64,000 nucleotides of DNA, taken from the NCBI GenBank assembly GCA_022592435.1, contig JABYQS010000126.1:46836-110835 (forward strand). The letters run 5' to 3'. A program made the position numbers and the translations under genes. The notes under the pieces were generated by a model. It was not told the origin of the DNA, ran no database searches, and saw only the letters and a program-made list of their open reading frames with translations. The stretch's first letter is position 1, and each line of letters starts with the position of its first letter. This stretch comes from Cerioporus squamosus (taxonomy: Eukaryota > Basidiomycota > Agaricomycetes > Polyporales > Polyporaceae). Positions 35,716-47,214 of this stretch are shown piece by piece.

Positions 35716-38363
35716 ATGGAAGCCATCAAGAAAGTGTTTGAGACCAAGAACAACTCGGTGTGTCGTGGCAGCGCGTATGTCAAGCGAAGTCCTAACAAAA
35801 TGCACAGACAAGTCCGGCGCTGGTCACTTTCGTGACCGCCGGGTACCCCAGGGTCGAGGACACCGTACCTATCCTTCTCTCAATGCAAGAGGGAGGAGCA
35901 GACATCATTGAGCTCGGTGTACCGTTCTCCGATCCAATTGCAGATGGACCAGCTATCCAGGAGACCAACGTGGTACGTCCCTCGATCTTCAGTGCCCAGG
36001 GCTTCCGATGCGAGCCTATACCCGGTGTCGTAGGTTGCCCTGAAGAACAACGTGGACTACGTCCAATGCTTGGGTATGGTACGGGAGGCACGTAGCAAGG
36101 GCTTGACTGTGCCCGTGCTATTAATGGGTGAGCCGTCCGTTTCTTAGCTATGCTCCTGACTCCAGCTTACCAAGACCGTTCCTCGCAGGTTACTACAACC
36201 CGCTCATTGCGTATGGCGAGGAGAAGGCGATCCAGGATGCGGCAGAGGCTGGCGCGAACGGGTACATTGTCGTCGATCTTCCCCCAGAGGAGGCGGTCGC
36301 ATTCCGTGACAAGTGCCGTACAGCAAAGTGCGTCTCCCGTTCGCTTCCATCCATGACACTCACGAACCATGCCCTCAGCCTCTCTTACGTCCCTCTCGTT
36401 GCTCCTTCAACTTCCCTGTCGCGTATTGAGTTCCTCGCTTCCATCGCCGACACGTTCATCTACATCGTGTCGAAGGTATGTGTCACCGTAGCTCGTAATG
36501 TCGACGGCATTGACTGGGACGACGGAGTCTAGATGGGTACCACGGGATCTTCAGTCTCAGGTACGATGAACTCCGCACTTCCGGACTTGATCGCGCGCGT
36601 CCGGGATTACGCCGATGTGCCTCTCGCCGTTGGTTTCGGAGTCGCCACGCGCGAACACTTCGACCTCGTTGCGGACGCAGGCGCGGATGGCGTCGTGATT
36701 GGTAGCCGCATCATCTCCGTCATCAAGTGTGCCGCCCAGGATCAGGTCGCGAAGAGGGTGGAGGAGTACTGTCGCGAGATCAGCTTGAAGGGCCAGCCAC
36801 CGAAGCGGCCCTCGGTGTCCCACCGCCCGACCTCGACTCGGTCAAGACCAATTGTGAAGCACAGCATCTCGACGGACTCCGCACACCAGAATGTCCTTCC
36901 GCCGCGCTTCGGTCAGTTTGGAGGGCAGTATGTGCCAGAGGCGCTCTGGGACTGTCTCGTCGAGCTCGAGGAGGCTCATAATGCAGCATTGAAGGACCCC
37001 GAGTTCCAGAAGGAGTGGAAGAACCTGTATGGCTACATGAACAGGCCATCGAACCTGTACAAGGCGGAAAAGCTCACGGAGCAGGCCGGTGGCGCCACGA
37101 TATGGCTCAAGCGTGAGGACCTGTACGTCGATGTCATTGACCTTGCTGCGCCTCCTATGTTGACGTCGGTCTCAGGAACCACACAGGTTCGCACAAGATC
37201 AACAATGCTATTGGACAGGTGAGAAGAAGACCCGCGATTTGAATGCCCGGAGCTTACCGCTAGTATCGTCACCAGATCCTCCTCGCAAAAAGGCTAGGGA
37301 AGACGCGCATCATCGCCGAGACTGGGGCGGGTCAGCATGGTGTCGCCACCGCCACGGCTTGTGCACGCTTCGGCCTGCAGTGTGTCATCTACATGGGTGC
37401 AGAGGACGTGCGGCGGCAAGCCCTGAACGTCTTCCGCATCCGCATGCTCGGTGCAGAGGTCATCCCTGTCCACTCTGGGTCGTGTACGCTCAAGGACGCA
37501 GTGAACGAGGCTCTCCGTGACTGGGTGACGAACCTGTCGAACACTCACTACCTTATCGGATCCGCCATCGGACCACATCCCTTCCCCACAATTGTCCGTG
37601 ACTTCCAGCGGGTCATCGGCCAGGAGATCAAGGAGCAGCTGAAGGCGGAGGTCGGGAAGCTGCCCGAGGCTGTCGTGGCGTGCGTCGGTGGTGGCAGTAA
37701 TGCTATCGGGACGTTTTACGACTTCATTCCCGACAAGAGCGTCCGTCTGATTGGTGTCGAAGCGGGTGGAGAGGGTCTGAGCGGGGACAAGCACAGTGCG
37801 ACGCTGAGCAAGGGCCATGCTGGAGTCTTCCACGGAGTGAGGACGTACGTGCTTCAGTCCGTGACCGGCCAGATCGTCGAGACGCACTCGATCAGTGCCG
37901 GCCTCGACTACCCCGGTGTCGGGCCCGAGCACGCGTGGCTCAAGGACTCTGGCCGCGCGGAGTACACCGTCGCGACGGACGAGGAGGCTCTCCGCGGCTT
38001 CCGCATGCTCACGCAGCTTGAGGGTATCATCCCAGGTATGTCCTTCTAGCGTGAAATGTGTCTCGGGCACGGACGAACATTGACTCGATTCATTTCCAGC
38101 GTTGGAGTCCTCGCATGCCGTTTGGGGCGGTTTCCAGCTCGCGAAGACGCTCCCGAAGGACGCCAACATCGTTATCGTGCGTCTTGTCCCCTTGATCTTT
38201 GAACAGCATGGCAGTCCGCTGACATACCGGCCCGCAGTGCCTCTCCGGTCGCGGTGACAAGGACGTCGAGCAGATCTCGCAGCTCCTTCCTGGCAAGTGG
38301 GAGGAGAAGCTCGGCTGGTACATCTCGGACCAGCCTGGACAGGTGTCTGGGCAAAAGCAGTAA
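35716..38363 (+). CDS. TRP5: bifunctional tryptophan synthase (alpha-beta fusion)
   Basis: The last enzyme of tryptophan biosynthesis, converting indole-3-glycerol phosphate and serine to tryptophan in the cytosol. Exon 1 is 35716-35757. The alpha part (to about 36,770) shows FVTAGYP, the catalytic Glu in [17 protein letters not shown], the [11 protein letters not shown] loop and GFGVA. A linker of about 35 residues leads to the beta part, with [10 protein letters not shown] and the PLP lysine in HTGSHK (about 37,195). [13 protein letters not shown] and the phosphate loop GGGSNA follow, then a SHAVWGG segment and the end motif LSGRGDKD. Alpha then beta in one chain is the fungal arrangement. 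All introns are GT-AG and the frame is intact. It lies head to head with asparaginase. The yeast symbol is used; in mushrooms the gene is often called trp1. Confidence 0.95.
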
Positions 38364-39054
38364 ATATAGGTGGATGTTTTGTCTTGGACTAGGTGCGCAC
38401 ATACAGCATGTACAGACTAGAGGGGTCGGTCCCGAGTGTATCCCCCTTGAAGTAATTGTAAAACTTACCGCTAGCTGTGGCTCAACAGTGAGGAATGTGA
38501 AGTGTTTGTTCCCTCTCCGGTCGTCCTGGTTCTCGAAACGGTCTCCTGCGCCACGAGGGAACAATAGCGAAACATGAACGTCCAATGAGCAACCGTCGTC
38601 GCGTTCATCTCGGTGAGCATCAGAACGGAGTCCTTCCAACCTCGATGTCTTGAGGCGACATCACGATCAATGCATAGGTCGCATGCCGCAGCAGCGTGGC
38701 CAGGAGTTGCGTATACTTGCCTAAAGAGTCGAACAATAAGACTTTGAAACCGGCGCTCCTCGACGGCGTGGCTCGTACCAGCCGGTCGTGCCGTCTACGC
38801 CACAAGCGGCCCCTCGGCTTTGTGCTATCGAGATCTCCGAGTGGTTCAATGGCCCACCCTGGAACTTGTCCCCGCAGGACGCGTGTTCCCGCGGACGCCA
38901 GCTTGGGCCCACCGCACAGCAGAAAGGGGCAGCCAGGAACAGTATGTTCCGCCGCGTATAAGAGAGCTGATTTCGGAAGCACGACATGTCGAGTTCCCAA
39001 CACCGGCAGCCCTCCTCATCATCTTATTCGTGAAGTCGCGCTCGCGTATTCGAC
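38364..39054. other. intergenic
   Basis: The 3' flank of tryptophan synthase and upstream region of a hypothetical gene. Open frames on both strands overlap without family resemblance. Confidence 0.5.
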
Positions 39055-39726
39055 ATGATGTACGAGCAGCCGGATGCCTCCTTGGAGTCTCGTTTCCTTG
39101 ACTCTCGACTCGAACTTCGCCCGGACCGTGATGCGAACGTGTCCTGGGTTCCCGGCCACGCAGAGGAGTTCGCCCCGAGCATCGAGTAAGTGTGCAAATG
39201 CCGTTCATCCACACTTGTCTAACCGCCTTCTCCAGAGAGCACTGCCGCAAGGTTGCAGCAGAGCTCCGACGAGCTGGGCGCGCAGGTATGGGGTAAGTCA
39301 ATCATCACGCGAGGGAGACTCGGAGGGGGAGCTGACCTTTTTCGGTCGTCCTGCAGACGGACAGTCAGGCTCGAGGAATTCATCAACCTCTTCCTCACTC
39401 GGGGTCAGCTCGACTACCTGTACGCGGGCACGCCCGAGGCCCGGCGGCCGGAGCCGTTGACTGTGTCGAGGCTGTCCCCGCCCTACATCGCAGTCAACCC
39501 CGTTCTCCAGCTAGAGCCTTGGCACCTCCTGGCGCAGGCCCCAGCGCTCGGTGTCGGGAACGTGGACCAGATGCTGGCGTGGATGGAAAGGTATAGGCCG
39601 TCGGAGCGATGGCCACAAGTCTGGCCCGAGTTTCGGAGGGCGGTCTTGCAGTTCATTCCTTCTGACCTCTGGCCGCTGTCTCCGTCGGGGTGCGAGCGGT
39701 CTGTTATCAACCCTTACGTACGTTGA
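39055..39726 (+). CDS. hypothetical protein, member 1 of a local three-copy family
   Basis: Three exons (39055-39185, 39236-39292, 39357-39726) with clean GT-AG introns give 185 residues. The N-terminal part is acidic and ends in APSIE, followed after the first intron by EHCRKVAAEL. The last exon codes a compact, Trp- and Leu-rich region (LEEFINLFLTRGQLDYLY, EPWHLLAQAP, ERWPQVWPEFRRAVLQF) with normal coding composition. I do not recognise the family. The exon boundary SIE-intron-(A/E)HC(R/K)KVA recurs near 40,770 and 48,527, so this is the best-preserved member of a local family. A tentative guess of a DNA- or protein-binding adaptor has no support. Confidence 0.5.
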
Positions 39727-40251
39727 GGCGCAGTCTGGATAGATTGAGGACAATCGCGACGTTACCTTAGATATTCTCTGCCTATGGACTCGGACCATGA
39801 TCTCGCTTCCATACTTGTTGTATGTACCATCATCCATCGGAACTCCGTTCGAAGCTTGTACAACTCGAAGGGCTTTATTCAGCGTTTGTGCGGACATCTG
39901 CATGTGTCAGATATCGATGTGTTTCCCGCAAAGGTTAATTCACTGAGAGGACAGTATTGGCTAGGATGCGAAGATGATATGTCTGTCTGAGAGGTCTCTC
40001 GAAAGGTCGTGATGGCAGAGGCCCTGCGACGGTTCGAAGTACCATTGCGGCTAGCCCCTTCGAACGTACAGAAACGATGAAAATAATTGGCGGACACTTG
40101 TAATGCGACAAAGACCATGGACATACTGTATGTCCGTTCGCAAGGCGTCTTTGATGGTGAAGAGCGGCGGCACTGTATCCGAAACGTTGATGAAGTATGG
40201 GTGGCATTCTACGTCCTCTAGTGTGGCTCAAGTCAGTGCGTTGTTTGATCC
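39727..40251. other. intergenic
   Basis: Between the first family member and its second, damaged copy. AT content is slightly higher than in genes. No feature was recognised. Confidence 0.45.
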
Positions 40252-40882
40252 TTGAAACATCGCTACGAGGGTGAAGGGACATGTCCTAAAGACTCATTGG
40301 GCTTCATCAGTATTGACCTCACTGCAGGAAAGGAACGATTGCCAGCGTACGTTTGTCCTTCGACCGATGAGACCCCGAGCACTGCAACCACGAGCGAGCG
40401 AGAAGGCCATAAAGCTGACCCAGTCGAAGTTGACCAGTCCTCAACTCCCACCGTAACATCCAGCCCGACGCAGAGACACGACAAGCTGATGCTGCCTAGC
40501 ACAGCTCGATGGAATCGAGCTCACCGTAGTAAGCAGTTCCATCATTCATCTCCCGGTACTGTCGTTGAGCCATGCGTTCGCCGTCATTGTAGTCGGATCT
40601 GCCAATCCTTGGGTCGCCACATAGTCATAGAGACTCTTCGTCATAGTGCGACGCTTCGAGGGAGAGCTGCAAACAGTTTCCGCGGCCTCACGACTGGATC
40701 GGATTCGTGTTGGTCCATTGGACCGCGCCGGTATCGAATCCGCCAAGACGAGTGCGTCCGGATCATCGAGTGAGTGTGAGAAGGTTCAACTCACCAGTCT
40801 GATTGTCCTCCACAGGGCGCACTGCAGGAAGGTCGCAACGGAGCTGTTACAGCCAAGCCCGGCGCTGTGTATGCATCGATGA
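40252..40882 (+). pseudogene. relic copy 2 of the local HC-KVA family
   Basis: It shares GKERLPAYV-type text and HDKLMLPSTAR with the copy at 47,860-48,680. Like copy 1, it has an IIE codon run, a GTGAGT donor near 40,771, a short intron and an exon reading AHCRKVATEL that ends early at 40,882. Upstream, TATSEREG-like low-complexity text replaces the conserved head. The Trp/Leu-rich last exon of copy 1 is not found after it. It is probably a decayed duplicate. Confidence 0.5.
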
Positions 40883-41478
40883 AACCGAGGGGCACAGATA
40901 TGAGGACGTTACCGCGTGGTCCCCTCGCGGATTGTACTCCCTTCACAACGCCCTTGCGACGTCGGTGGTCGACGGAAGAGGGAGGACAAGGGTGCAGAGG
41001 GTGCAGACGTTGACGGTGAGCTGGGTGCAGTCGTCACTTGTCCTCCCTATTACGCATGCCCACGCTGCTGGGGTTGGTGGGGAGTCGCCTCAATCGTCTG
41101 GTGATTTCCATACCCCCGTCCGACGCGATCCCCAAACGCAAAGAACCATCCCGACTCTCTCTGGCGGCAGTCGCCCATCTTAACGCCCTGATTGTGAGAG
41201 GTGCGTTGGTGCAAAGATGACTCCCCATATCAAGTCCGCTCTGATAGCGGCAACTTGACAAAGAACGGCAGGAGCCATACTCGAAGTTCCACGGCCAGGT
41301 CAAGAACCGCTCCGTCGACCCTCGGAGCCGCCTTGTAGAGATGCATCGATGTGCGTCAGTAAAATTTCCTGCAGAATGCATCAGACGGCTGACATACCTG
41401 CAGAGAGAGAACCACGAGCTCTACCATCCAGGACCTCGATGACCCGAGCCGAGCAGTGACTTCAGTTGACCTCAATTA
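40883..41478. other. intergenic, repeat-rich region
   Basis: No convincing gene. Several overlapping frames of 60-126 codons lack family signs. It leads into the inverted-repeat element that starts at 41,479. Confidence 0.4.
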
Positions 41479-41631
41479 TTTGACGCCCTTAGTTAAGGTG
41501 GAAATCGTATAATTTGGGCCCTTAGTTAAGGGCGGCGTCTAATGGCCCAAATATTTGGGCGCTCTCGTAAGATCGCAGGCGGCGAATATTGGCCAAATAT
41601 TTCGTACGCAGGAAATAAGCCCAAAAGGCGA

Positions 41632-41712
41632 CCTAAAAATGCACACAAGAGGATTGAACCTGGGCCTAAAGAAAGCACACAAGACACCATCCAACTAGGC
41701 CACCAGGGCTTT
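41632..41712 (-). ncRNA. tRNA-like unit (Pol III promoter relic), left
   Basis: On the minus strand an A-box-like TGGCCTAGTTGG is followed about 40 bases later by a B-box GGTTCAATCC and a TTTTT stop. No proper anticodon or T stem can be folded, so it is a tRNA-derived, SINE-like unit rather than a working tRNA. It points toward the left inverted repeat. Confidence 0.5.
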
Positions 41713-41755
41713 CTATCCCTGTCTTTACGAAGATATATCCCATCTGGCGTTCTGC

Positions 41756-41802
41756 GTACAATCATCTACGGCCGAACCGGGTTCGGCCGTAGATGATTGT
41801 AC
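41756..41802. repeat. perfect 47-base palindrome
   Basis: The arms 41756-41778 and 41780-41802 are exact reverse complements around a single central G. Each begins or ends with GTACAATCATCTACGGCCG. It can form a very stable hairpin. It lies inside the inverted-repeat element. Confidence 0.93.
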
Positions 41803-42043
41803 TTATTACTGAGGGTAAGTGTTCGATACATGGAAAGAGTAAGTAACTATATATATCGCATTGACATCAAGACTGTCTATTTGGGCTGGAATAACGACAT
41901 GCACAAGCACCTTATGTATGGAAAAATTGAACATAACAGTCAGTTGTAAACAGGATAAGATGATAGACAATGCGCATGTACTTAGCGGCTCGTTGAAGTG
42001 GCGGATTGCCATCGGGGACGTTGCGATTCAGTACACTCAAATA

Positions 42044-42125
42044 GTCCTATGGCGCAGTTGGACTAAGTGGTGAAAGTTCTTTATATGGTCAGTTAATCGC
42101 TGGTTCAATTCCCTTCGGGTGCATT
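42044..42125 (+). ncRNA. tRNA-like unit (Pol III promoter relic), right
   Basis: GGCGCAGTTGG resembles an A box, GGTTCAATTCC a B box, and TTTTT follows at 42123. Its 3' tail GTGCATTTTTAG matches that of the left unit, and it points toward the right inverted repeat. A cloverleaf with paired T stem cannot be made, so a functional tRNA is unlikely. Confidence 0.5.
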
Positions 42126-42286
42126 TTTAGCTCGCTTTTACGCTTCTCTCCACCTGACGAAATATTTGTTGAATATCTGTCACGTACGATCACAGGAGAT
42201 CGACCAAATATTTGGCCGATTAGGCGCCTCCCTTAACTAAGGGCCCAAATGATTCGGCTTCCACCTTAACTAAGCGCGTCAAATTA

Positions 42287-42753
42287 TTTAGGGTAGCTGA
42301 TACTAATGAGCCGAGGTCGGCTAGCATGGCGCAGAGTCTTGCCCGGGAGAGTGCAGTGTTCCGACGGGAGCCTCCAACCACCACTCGGTCTAGCGCATCC
42401 TGCTACATACTCGGGTGAGTTGAGATGTCCTAGGATGTGGCGTTCGGGTCCTCACCTACCGCTAGCAGGTGGCTTGCGCTCGCTTATATCCCGACTTCCA
42501 GTTTTGTCAGTGGTTAGCAGACCCGGGCCATCCGACCTCAGTACGAGCAAGGCTGGAAGTGCGGAACCGGCACACTTCGCGAAGGACCGTCCCATGATTT
42601 GCGAGCGGACGCTGTCCTCAGACGGGTAGCCGGAGGTGAGCGTACTTACAGCACTGCCTCGGAAGGTGAAGCTGACCTCACGGTACTCAGGCTACAGCAG
42701 CCAACAACTGCCCCTTCTCCCATACGGACAAACCGCTGCAAGTCATTCTGAGC
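42287..42753. other. intergenic
   Basis: The right flank of the inverted-repeat element. No coding or structural feature was recognised. Confidence 0.4.
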
Positions 42754-43188
42754 ATGCGGCTCGAGATGCTCTCCTCGCCGGGCATCACCGAACACTCCCA
42801 AGTTGCAGCGACCGCGTCATACGGACCTAGGAGGCTCCTGTCGTGGTTCAAAGCTCATCACGCGGTGTGGCGTTACAGGCTTTGCCAGCATGAGCTTGAA
42901 CGGTCCGAGACTTTCGCTGCTTCGCGTCGCGACGAGTCTGATCCTTCCTCGGGTTCCCTAATCCCTGTGTCCGAACCCGAAGCGGATCTCCCACCACCGG
43001 TTGGCACGCCGTGGCGCAAGCCTATCAAACGGTATCCCGAACCATCCGCGAACGACCGCAAGCTCGCCTCGCAGGTTGTTAGCCATTACAACATGGTGAG
43101 GCTACTCAAAAAATGGAGGGACTTCCAAGCACGCATTCCCAAACCGAGGACGACTCAGAGGGCCATGTCCGCATGCAGCGGAGACTAA
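42754..43188 (+). CDS. hypothetical protein, weakly supported
   Basis: An unspliced open frame of 144 codons. The C-terminal half looks protein-like, with helical and Trp-containing text such as LLSWFKAHHAVWRYRL and MVRLLKKWRDFQARI. A Pro-rich linker separates the two. No family was recognised, and no promoter or splice structure backs it. It sits in the gene-poor repeat region and could be a remnant of the duplicated segment that follows, or a terminal exon of a broken gene. Confidence 0.3.
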   Translation: MRLEMLSSPGITEHSQVAATASYGPRRLLSWFKAHHAVWRYRLCQHELERSETFAASRRDESDPSSGSLIPVSEPEADLPPPVGTPWRKPIKRYPEPSANDRKLASQVVSHYNMVRLLKKWRDFQARIPKPRTTQRAMSACSGD

Positions 43189-43199
43189 CCGTCGCAATG

Positions 43200-43760
43200 G
43201 CGCCACCTCAGTTTAGCATGCGAGGCGGAAGCCGACGACAGGGAAGGCGGGTGCCTCGAACAGGACTGCGGGGGGCCAGTATGGCTCCGACTGGAACCCT
43301 GGCATTCGTTCTTGACACCACGGCTCACCGCACCTCGAACATATTTTGCCATGAAGGCCTGCTACACCATCTCGCCACCTTGGCAATACTCTTCGCCGCA
43401 GTGGTCCCTCTTACTGATACTCAGATGTAAATAAGCCTAGAGTAACGCATGTTTTCTAGCGTATGTGTTGCATGTAAAGTCGCGTCACATACAGCTCATA
43501 TGTGCCAAGTTTCACTTAACCATACCACGAGTGGTACTCTCTTCCGATGAATTCGGAAGAAGGGAGAAATGAGAGCTTCGAGCACTCACGGAGTAAGTGT
43601 GCGTCCCGTAGCGGTATATTAGTATAGGAGCATGCGGGGAGCTGGGCGTGTCTTGCGTGCTTGTGGAGACTCGATGGATACGGAAGGGGTCTTCGTCGCT
43701 CAAGAGTCTGCGAGCTATTTTTCTGGAGGACTCTGGATTCAGATCGAATGAGAGCATATA
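43200..43760. repeat. duplicated segment B, copy 1
   Basis: Blocks here recur in the same order at 51,230-52,460. They are GGTGCCTCGA(A/G)CAGGACTGCG, GGAACCCTGGCATTC-type text, CATGTAAAGT, TTAACCATACCACG, a CACTCAC-G-G block and GAGTCTGCGAG. The spacing differs between copies. No transposase or terminal repeats were found, so its nature (old mobile element or segmental duplicate) is open. Confidence 0.5.
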
Positions 43761-45417
43761 TAAGCGGGAAAGGTACTATCCACGTAGGCAACTAGAGCAA
43801 CGTTGAAGGGGAAGTTGATACTAGTCACAGCTGTTTGCGAGGCTTGCGATAGGAAGCCTTAGCAAGTAGGAACTTGAGGCGAAGAGTAGAGGCGCCCGCC
43901 GCAGTCTGTCTGCAATGTGCACGGCTTCGTTCTTCCCACCAACTGCCCTCTCATACCATACACACTCTTTCCGCCATCAGCCCGTTGTGCGCGTCGAGCT
44001 CGAGCCTCGGCACTCCACCGTCTAGCACTGGGAATGATGCAACGCCTTTGACCCCCATTTCGACAAGTCCTTCGAGTTCGAGAACGACGCCGTCTTCGAC
44101 GACCCGCGATCGTCCAACCACGAAGTGAGCAGCCCCCGGGAGGGGTCCCTCATCGGACGTGATTCTCCCATATTTCATCGACGTGGAGAGCTTGTAGAGC
44201 AAGAGAGCACCAGCTCCTGAGGCATAGAGAGATATTAAGGGCAAGTGGCATGTATATCGTCGACATCGCTTTCCGTAACGCCGTCCGACTTGAGGAGGCA
44301 TAGTTTGCGGCCGTGTGCGGTCAGGTGCGGTCTACTCTCGGCTGATTGTATCCAGTTCTGTCACTTATGTACAGGGTGAAGGTTGCTCGCGCCGATTGCC
44401 AACGCGAACACGACGCGGTGGACGTTCATCCAGGTGCCTTCTCGACCTCGACCTCCCTCCGGAGATCTCGTGGATCAGGCGACGCTGCCCTTTGCGTCCT
44501 TCCCTCCTCCTCCAGAGGATATGCAGCAGCTCCACTGGCGGGCCTCACTTCCTCAAACCCACTCAAATCCGTGGGCTGGCAAGCCGCAAGTACCACACCC
44601 CGCTCATGCACCAAGGCTACTCCATATATCTACGGTGATCGCAGTGCCGTGTCTCCGTGCGTTCTCCTTGTCTCCTATCGTGGTTCGTTCCCCCCAGCAT
44701 CTGCTCGCCAGTGCCACGATGGTCGGTAATTGGAGTGCACTGTACATTGCCCTCTGGTTACCTCATTCTGCTTGCACGCACCTCGACGGCTGCTCTCACT
44801 TTGGTGGCCGCTCGCATTCTTCTGGTTCAAAGGGCTTCTGCATTGCAGTATAGCTGTCGTCTGCTGCCTACGCTCAACATCTCATCCTTACACACCATGC
44901 AATGTAGCTCTATCATGGTACGCTATATAAGACCATAATCCATCACCCGCCTTCTGCTCCCGCCCCAATCGGATTGTTTCCTGCACGAAGAACCCGCCTT
45001 ATCCACTCATGCCGCTTCGGTCGATGGAGCATCAAACCAGATGCAACCTTGGAGCTGGTACTTCTCTTCGTCCTCTGTCCGCATCATGTCCGCGCATTCA
45101 CATCACCCTCAGACCCGGCTCAATGACTCCATTCGATTGGCTGGGCTTTAGAGTTCCTTAACGGCATCCCGCTCTGGGGAATTGCGAGGGTTCGCATGCA
45201 GCATCGCCTCATGCTCATACAACCCTTCTATCCCCACACCCCGACGATCAACCGGCTTGGGTCAATTATAGCAGAGGTCACCAGCGTGCGTATCTTGACC
45301 GCCATCCGCGGTCGACGTCCTATATATTGACTGTGCAGCTGTCGCGCACGATAGAAGTCCCAGTTGTGCCACGGACGACGGCCCTCGGTGATCTGAGCGT
45401 CTTCCTTCGACTTCAGC
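43761..45417. other. gene-poor stretch
   Basis: No credible gene. Plus-strand frames near 44,315-44,940 overlap one another and lack family resemblance. TATA-like strings occur at 43,755 and 44,925, but no gene follows closely. Confidence 0.4.
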
Positions 45418-47214
45418 ATGTCCTCTGATGCAGATGCCGCGGCCGAGACTGTGGCCATATTCGATAGCATGTACGTCGCATATCTTGAGGCCTCACGTCG
45501 TCGATCATGGCAACGCTCGCTGACACCGCTGAACAGCTATCTGGAAGATTACTGCGTCATAGCAGCCGCAGGTGTGTCCACTCCATTCCCAAGATCGTCC
45601 GTGTCTTTCTGACGATTATTCTCGCTGAAGGTCTCTTCATCTACGACACAGGCTTCCTGACGTTTGATCGAGAAGTAGCGCGGTTCTGGAACACTAAGCG
45701 AACCGGGGCGTCGCTCTTGTTCTTCGCGAACAAGTGGATTACCATAACGTATTATGTCTTGTTGTTGGGCACCTTTGCCATCTTCCCTTCAGACAAGGTG
45801 AGCGGACGCAGGTCCTCGGTTTGTGCCATGGCAAAATCTGACCACGTTCTGGCTACATTTAGAGGTTCGTGCGAAGTATCGCAGAGATTAGAGTCCTTCA
45901 TAACGAGTGACATCTGCAGCTGCGCCGTGTTCTCCGTGGTGGAATTCGCGGTGGCCATCCTGCAGTACGTTCCCGGGGCGGGTGAGTCATGTCGTCAGGC
46001 TGCGGGAAGGAGTACCTGACGCCGTGGCCCGCGCATTGAGCCTTCTCTGCCCTTCGCGCATTCGTGTTGAGCAGAAGCAAGCTCCTCGGATTACTCGTCT
46101 TCCTGTTGTCTCTAGCACCAGTGGCTGCTAATCTGGTGAGTTTAGTGATGTTCCTTGCGTCATATGAAGCGACCCAGAACAATCATGGTCTATCATACAG
46201 GTTCACTATGGTTACAACTTCTCTGGAGGGAACCTCGTGCCGTTTGGATGCCTGATAAGTGACACCACGACCCCGACGCTCAATATGAGGTTTGGCCGGT
46301 TCTATCTCATCACCTGTAATGTCACTGACTCTGTACAAGGCGTAGGTTTACCAGCAGTCGTATGCAATGGCACTCGCTCACTTGAAATCATGCGTAGTCA
46401 CAATCGTATCCCGAGTACCGCTCATCGTTTCCGACATTCATACTCATCTGCATCACATGGACCAAACTAAGCGGCTGGAACGCCCTAAGGAATACAACGG
46501 GACATTCCAGGATACTCTCGCTGTCAGACATCCTGTTTCGCGGAGGTACGTCCTCTCTACAGTAACATATTCAAGGTTTACTGGCTTATTGAGTACCTGA
46601 CTCTACGCACAGGGATCATATACTTCGCGTACGTCGTCCAGCAATACCACCGGGATACCGTATCTGACTGCTCTTGAACACGCGACTAGTATCATGTTCG
46701 GCCTGAACGTCCTCCACCTCGCATTGTCACTCGCGTCGGCGGTAAGCCACACTGGCATGGCCTATGTCGCACCTCAAAGCTTTTCATACTCACAGACATC
46801 TCCTTAGCTTCAAGACAGTGACAGCTTGAATGCCGGTGAGAGCGTCGTCACCACATTCACCGCCCCGTACGTCCCGGACTCCCACCTCGGTGTGAATTAC
46901 TGTAACGGTCTGAGTGCTCACGCGAGTCACGGTCTGTCCGCAGAATCACTGCAGTGATCGTCTCGCGCTTCCTCCTCGAATTGCAAGAAGCGAACAGGAT
47001 GGACATCAGGCTCGACCTCGACGATCCTATGCGGGCCTCGAGGAACCCATATGAGAGCGCGGGCCCGAGCTTCATCTCGTCCCTCGGAGGGTTCGTCAAT
47101 CCGGGTCTTTCGGGGGGTTTCGATGACGACTTTGAGTTGCAAGATCGCTCGCGCTCAGAGACCGGGGAGCAGAAGGAAGGCGGGGACGAGCCCAAGGCAC
47201 CTATTTCCGCGTAG
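45418..47214 (+). CDS. multi-pass membrane protein, DUF6533 family
   Basis: A plus-strand gene with several introns. The start MSSDADAAAETVAIF is joined through two short introns (donors GTACGT and GTGTGT) to YDTGFLTFDREVARFW, the hallmark DUF6533 segment. Membrane helices follow: ITYYVLLLGTFAIFP, FSVVEFAVAILQYVP, LLGLLVFLLSLAPVAANL and FGLNVLHLALSLASAV, with others between. The cytosolic tail is acidic (DDDFELQDRSRSETGEQKEG) and ends at 47214. These seven-helix-like proteins are abundant in agaricomycetes, and their function is unknown; resemblance to GPCRs is only in topology. The introns checked are GT-AG and the frame appears intact, though two middle junctions (near 45,800 and 46,370) were not resolved exactly. 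Confidence 0.75.

Larger units (their letters stand above)
41479..42283. mobile_element. 805-base TIR element (PIF/Harbinger-like non-autonomous element) carrying tRNA-like units
   Basis: The ends are about 83-base imperfect inverted repeats (41479-41561 and 42201-42283), starting TTTGACGC and sharing CTTAGTTAAGGTGGAA and GGGCCCTTAGTTAAGGG. Identity over the arms is roughly 88 percent by eye. Both ends are flanked by TTA (41476-41478 and 42284-42286), the target duplication typical of PIF/Harbinger elements. There is no transposase frame, so it is non-autonomous. Inside lie two tRNA-like units pointing outward and a 47-base palindrome. Class assignment is inference from the three-base duplication and could change if the true boundary differs by a few bases. 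Confidence 0.75.

Noticed and set aside
41632..42125. Two functional tRNA genes
   Set aside because: A and B boxes are present, but no T-stem pairing or anticodon arm can be made. They are tRNA-derived relics inside a mobile element.
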